Source of the DNA: an uncultured Halomicronema sp.
Lineage (GTDB): Bacteria > Cyanobacteriota > Cyanobacteriia > Phormidesmidales > Phormidesmidaceae
Assembly (NCBI GenBank): GCA_937899725.1
Contig: CALCCA010000089.1
Location: 62,001 to 126,000, forward strand
DNA: 64,000 bases
Reading direction: 5' to 3'
Shown here: piece by piece, positions 62,336-64,000 of the stretch
How positions within the stretch are numbered: the stretch's first letter is position 1
Layout of the letters: each line of letters starts with the position of its first letter
The notes under the pieces: model-generated
Database searches by the model: none
Seen by the model: the letters and a program-made list of their open reading frames with translations, nothing else
Told to the model about the DNA's origin: nothing
Program-made: the position numbers and the translations under genes

Positions 62336-63108
62336 AGCGATTACATCAAATGAAACGACAGTGGGGGCAAAGATGAACAAAGAAAGCATTTTCTTTAATC
62401 ATCCTCACCCTACAACAAGATTCTATGAAGCTGAGTTTACTCTTCCGAAGAAAAATAAAACATAACCTTTGACAAAATCTGTAAATTGCGAAAACTGTCG
62501 AAACTCGTGAAATTCAGTTGTTGTAATGCGGTGAGGTTGATCTTCGCAAGAATTTCTTCATGAAGTTTGGTGAACCAGACGAGCATATAGGCTATCGATA
62601 ATCTTGAGGGCAGGGCTTTTGTATTTGCAGTTAAGCTAATAGTCTTTGCTGGCTCTAGACTGAATTTCCTCTGCTTTTTATACCTGTTCATCCTTGAATT
62701 CATGCATCCAAGTAGGTTCTAGATAGTTGCCAAGCATTCTTTGAAGCGGGATTTGCAAAGATAATTTTCAGGATTTATCTGCCGTGATTCAGAGCAGCGA
62801 CGCAAGATCCGGTAAGCGAAGGTGAGGTCTAGATGTCGCAACTTGTTGGCAAGATCGCTGTTTTGTGTTCGCCTCGGTCACGTTGACACACGCCGATTAT
62901 TGGCCGCGATCGCCCGGGGCGAATCTTCAGCCCGTATACGGATACTCGCCTGACCGGGAGAACGCCGTTTCTTTAGGACTGGCTGCTTGAGATTGGCGGC
63001 TTCACTGCTGTTTGATCGCCGACGCGGATTCTCTAGACAGGCAGCGGTTAGTTCAGCCGCGACGTTAGACTAAGTCGTTGGTACGTTGCAAAATTGACAC
63101 ACCGCCCC
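62336..63108. other. Gene-poor AT-rich region
   Basis: One doubtful frame (62437-62703 minus) lies here; its first Met is followed by basic residues and there is no clear ribosome site. Otherwise nothing is recognised up to the ABC-F gene. Confidence 0.5.
62437..62703 (-). CDS. Doubtful 88-codon hypothetical protein
   Basis: The frame encodes a basic N-terminus and a helical 'YMLVWFTKLHEEILAKINLT' core, in an AT-rich segment. It may be a decayed or orphan gene; function is unknown. Confidence 0.25.
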   Translation of the reverse strand: MNSRMNRYKKQRKFSLEPAKTISLTANTKALPSRLSIAYMLVWFTKLHEEILAKINLTALQQLNFTSFDSFRNLQILSKVMFYFSSEE

Positions 63109-64000
63109 ATGACGCTCTTAACCCTCAAGTCCATTCAAAAAGACTTCGGTATCAAGGAAATTTTGCGGGATGCCAGCTTTAGCTTGGAAGAAGGCGACAA
63201 AGTGGGGCTGATTGGCACCAACGGCTCAGGCAAATCGACCTTATTAAAGATGATCGCCGGTCTGGAGCCGATCGACGGCGGCGATGTTTGGCGCAACGCC
63301 AGCGCCAAGGTGGTGTACCTGCCCCAACAGCCCGAGATTGAAGGCGATCGCACCGTATTAGAGCAGGTCTTTGCCGATGCAGGCGAGCAAATGGCGCTGA
63401 TTCGCCAGTATGAAGATATCTCGCACCGCATGGAGCACCATCCGGCAGACATGGATGCCTTGATGACTCAACTGTCGCGCGTGACCGAGAAAATCGACGC
63501 GGCGGGAGCTTGGGATTTGGAAACCAGTGCCGCGGTGGTGCTCACCCAGCTCGGCATTGAAGATTTAGATGCCCGTATCGGTGATTTGTCGGGAGGCTAT
63601 CGCAAACGGGTGGCGATCGCGTCAGCCCTGCTGTCAGAGCCCGATGCGCTGCTGATGGATGAGCCGACCAACCATTTGGATGCCGAATCGGTGGAGTGGC
63701 TGCAAAGCTACCTGAATGGGTTTCGCGGGGCGCTACTGCTGATCACCCACGATCGCTACTTTCTCGACCGGGTGACCAATCGCATTCTGGAGGTCGATCG
63801 CGGCGACCTGTTGGGCTACAGCGGCAACTACAGTTACTACCTCGAAAAAAAGGCGGCAGCCGAAGCCGCTGGCGTGAGTACCCAAAAGAAGCATAGCGGC
63901 GTGCTGCGGCGCGAGCTGGAATGGTTAAAGCGCGGCCCCAAAGCCCGCAGCACCAAGCAAAAGGCGCGCATTCAACGTATTGATGAGATGCAAAACCGCG
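63109..64000 (+). CDS. ABC-F family ATPase, 3' end beyond window
   Basis: The partial frame (297 codons, no stop) begins ATG at 63109, after 'accgcccc'. It has Walker A 'LIGTNGSGKSTLLKM' near residue 36, the signature 'LSGGYRKRVAIASALL' and Walker B 'ALLMDEPTNHLD'. The ABC-F linker starts after 'LITHDRYFLDRV'. No membrane domain is present. ABC-F proteins act on the ribosome in translation quality or antibiotic resistance; this resembles the Uup branch. The second ATPase domain lies outside the window. Confidence 0.94.
   Translation, partial: MTLLTLKSIQKDFGIKEILRDASFSLEEGDKVGLIGTNGSGKSTLLKMIAGLEPIDGGDVWRNASAKVVYLPQQPEIEGDRTVLEQVFADAGEQMALIRQYEDISHRMEHHPADMDALMTQLSRVTEKIDAAGAWDLETSAAVVLTQLGIEDLDARIGDLSGGYRKRVAIASALLSEPDALLMDEPTNHLDAESVEWLQSYLNGFRGALLLITHDRYFLDRVTNRILEVDRGDLLGYSGNYSYYLEKKAAAEAAGVSTQKKHSGVLRRELEWLKRGPKARSTKQKARIQRIDEMQNR

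Noticed and set aside
1-64000. tRNA, rRNA, tmRNA or CRISPR array
   Set aside because: I looked through the intergenic regions for T-arm motifs and spaced repeats and saw none. A covariance-model scan was not possible, so absence is not proven.

Overview
This 64 kb window is bacterial chromosome, almost certainly from a filamentous cyanobacterium of the Leptolyngbya/Nodosilinea/Halomicronema sort. The HIP1 octamer (GCGATCGC) recurs throughout. Many gene families are typically cyanobacterial: DUF1823, FutA-type iron-binding protein, GlcD glycolate dehydrogenase, zinc-ribbon Ser/Thr kinases of the SpkB type, pentapeptide proteins, a CHAT-domain caspase-like protein and an RRM RNA-binding protein. 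No tRNA, rRNA, CRISPR array, prophage or transposase gene was recognised. The genus is inference; the phylum is well supported.

Layout. 1-10 kb: a hypothetical protein, YciI- and ureidoglycolate-lyase-like proteins, a large membrane CHAT protein, DUF421, a carboxylesterase, purH and two membrane proteins. 10.7-14 kb: an Asp/Glu racemase, a periplasmic amino-acid-binding protein and a divergent DAACS-type transporter in one run. 14-19.5 kb: FKBP isomerase, argC, YggT, an NCS2 purine permease broken by a single amber codon, and a PHP protein. 20-28 kb: FutA with a possible Fur box, a metallophosphoesterase, an MPGP-type phosphatase, DUF1823, glcD, a SLATT-like protein and an orphan sugar-type ABC permease. 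28-35 kb: YkvA and a helical protein, then a minus-strand surface-glycan-like cluster (SH3 protein, CapK/PaaK-like adenylating enzyme, three GT2 enzymes) with stop/start overlaps at two junctions.

35.8-42.5 kb: rbp with a long leader and strong terminator, a cobalamin riboswitch, DUF1636 and CobW genes, a VOC protein, MoaD-like, a Ca2+/H+ exchanger and an EEP-family phosphatase. 42.5-50 kb: a WD40-fused kinase, a pentapeptide protein overlapping tsaB, a GGCT-like protein, an RTX-like Ca-binding protein and RNase Z. 50-64 kb: cobU, a Rieske oxygenase, a pentapeptide-fused kinase with a perfect CRP-type site upstream, pheT, an alkyltransferase-like protein, a LysR regulator divergent from a small protein, a GT1 glycosyltransferase, a gene-poor 1.6 kb and the 5' part of an ABC-F gene.

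Non-coding structure is rich. There is a three-copy repeat of about 185 bp always found after gene 3' ends, a MITE-like family (two copies, one with a nested 25-nt insertion), short GCCT-CCC-GTA-GGG palindromes, and degenerate heptamer or polypurine/polypyrimidine filler. Two perfect inverted repeats are interlaced (A-B-A'-B') upstream of glcD.

The strongest candidates for new biology are: (1) the racemase/binding-protein/DAACS trio, whose transporter lacks the canonical Na+-ligand motifs; (2) the adenylating-enzyme plus glycosyltransferase cluster; (3) the interlaced palindromes before glcD; (4) the NCS2 permease whose only lesion replaces its essential glutamate codon.
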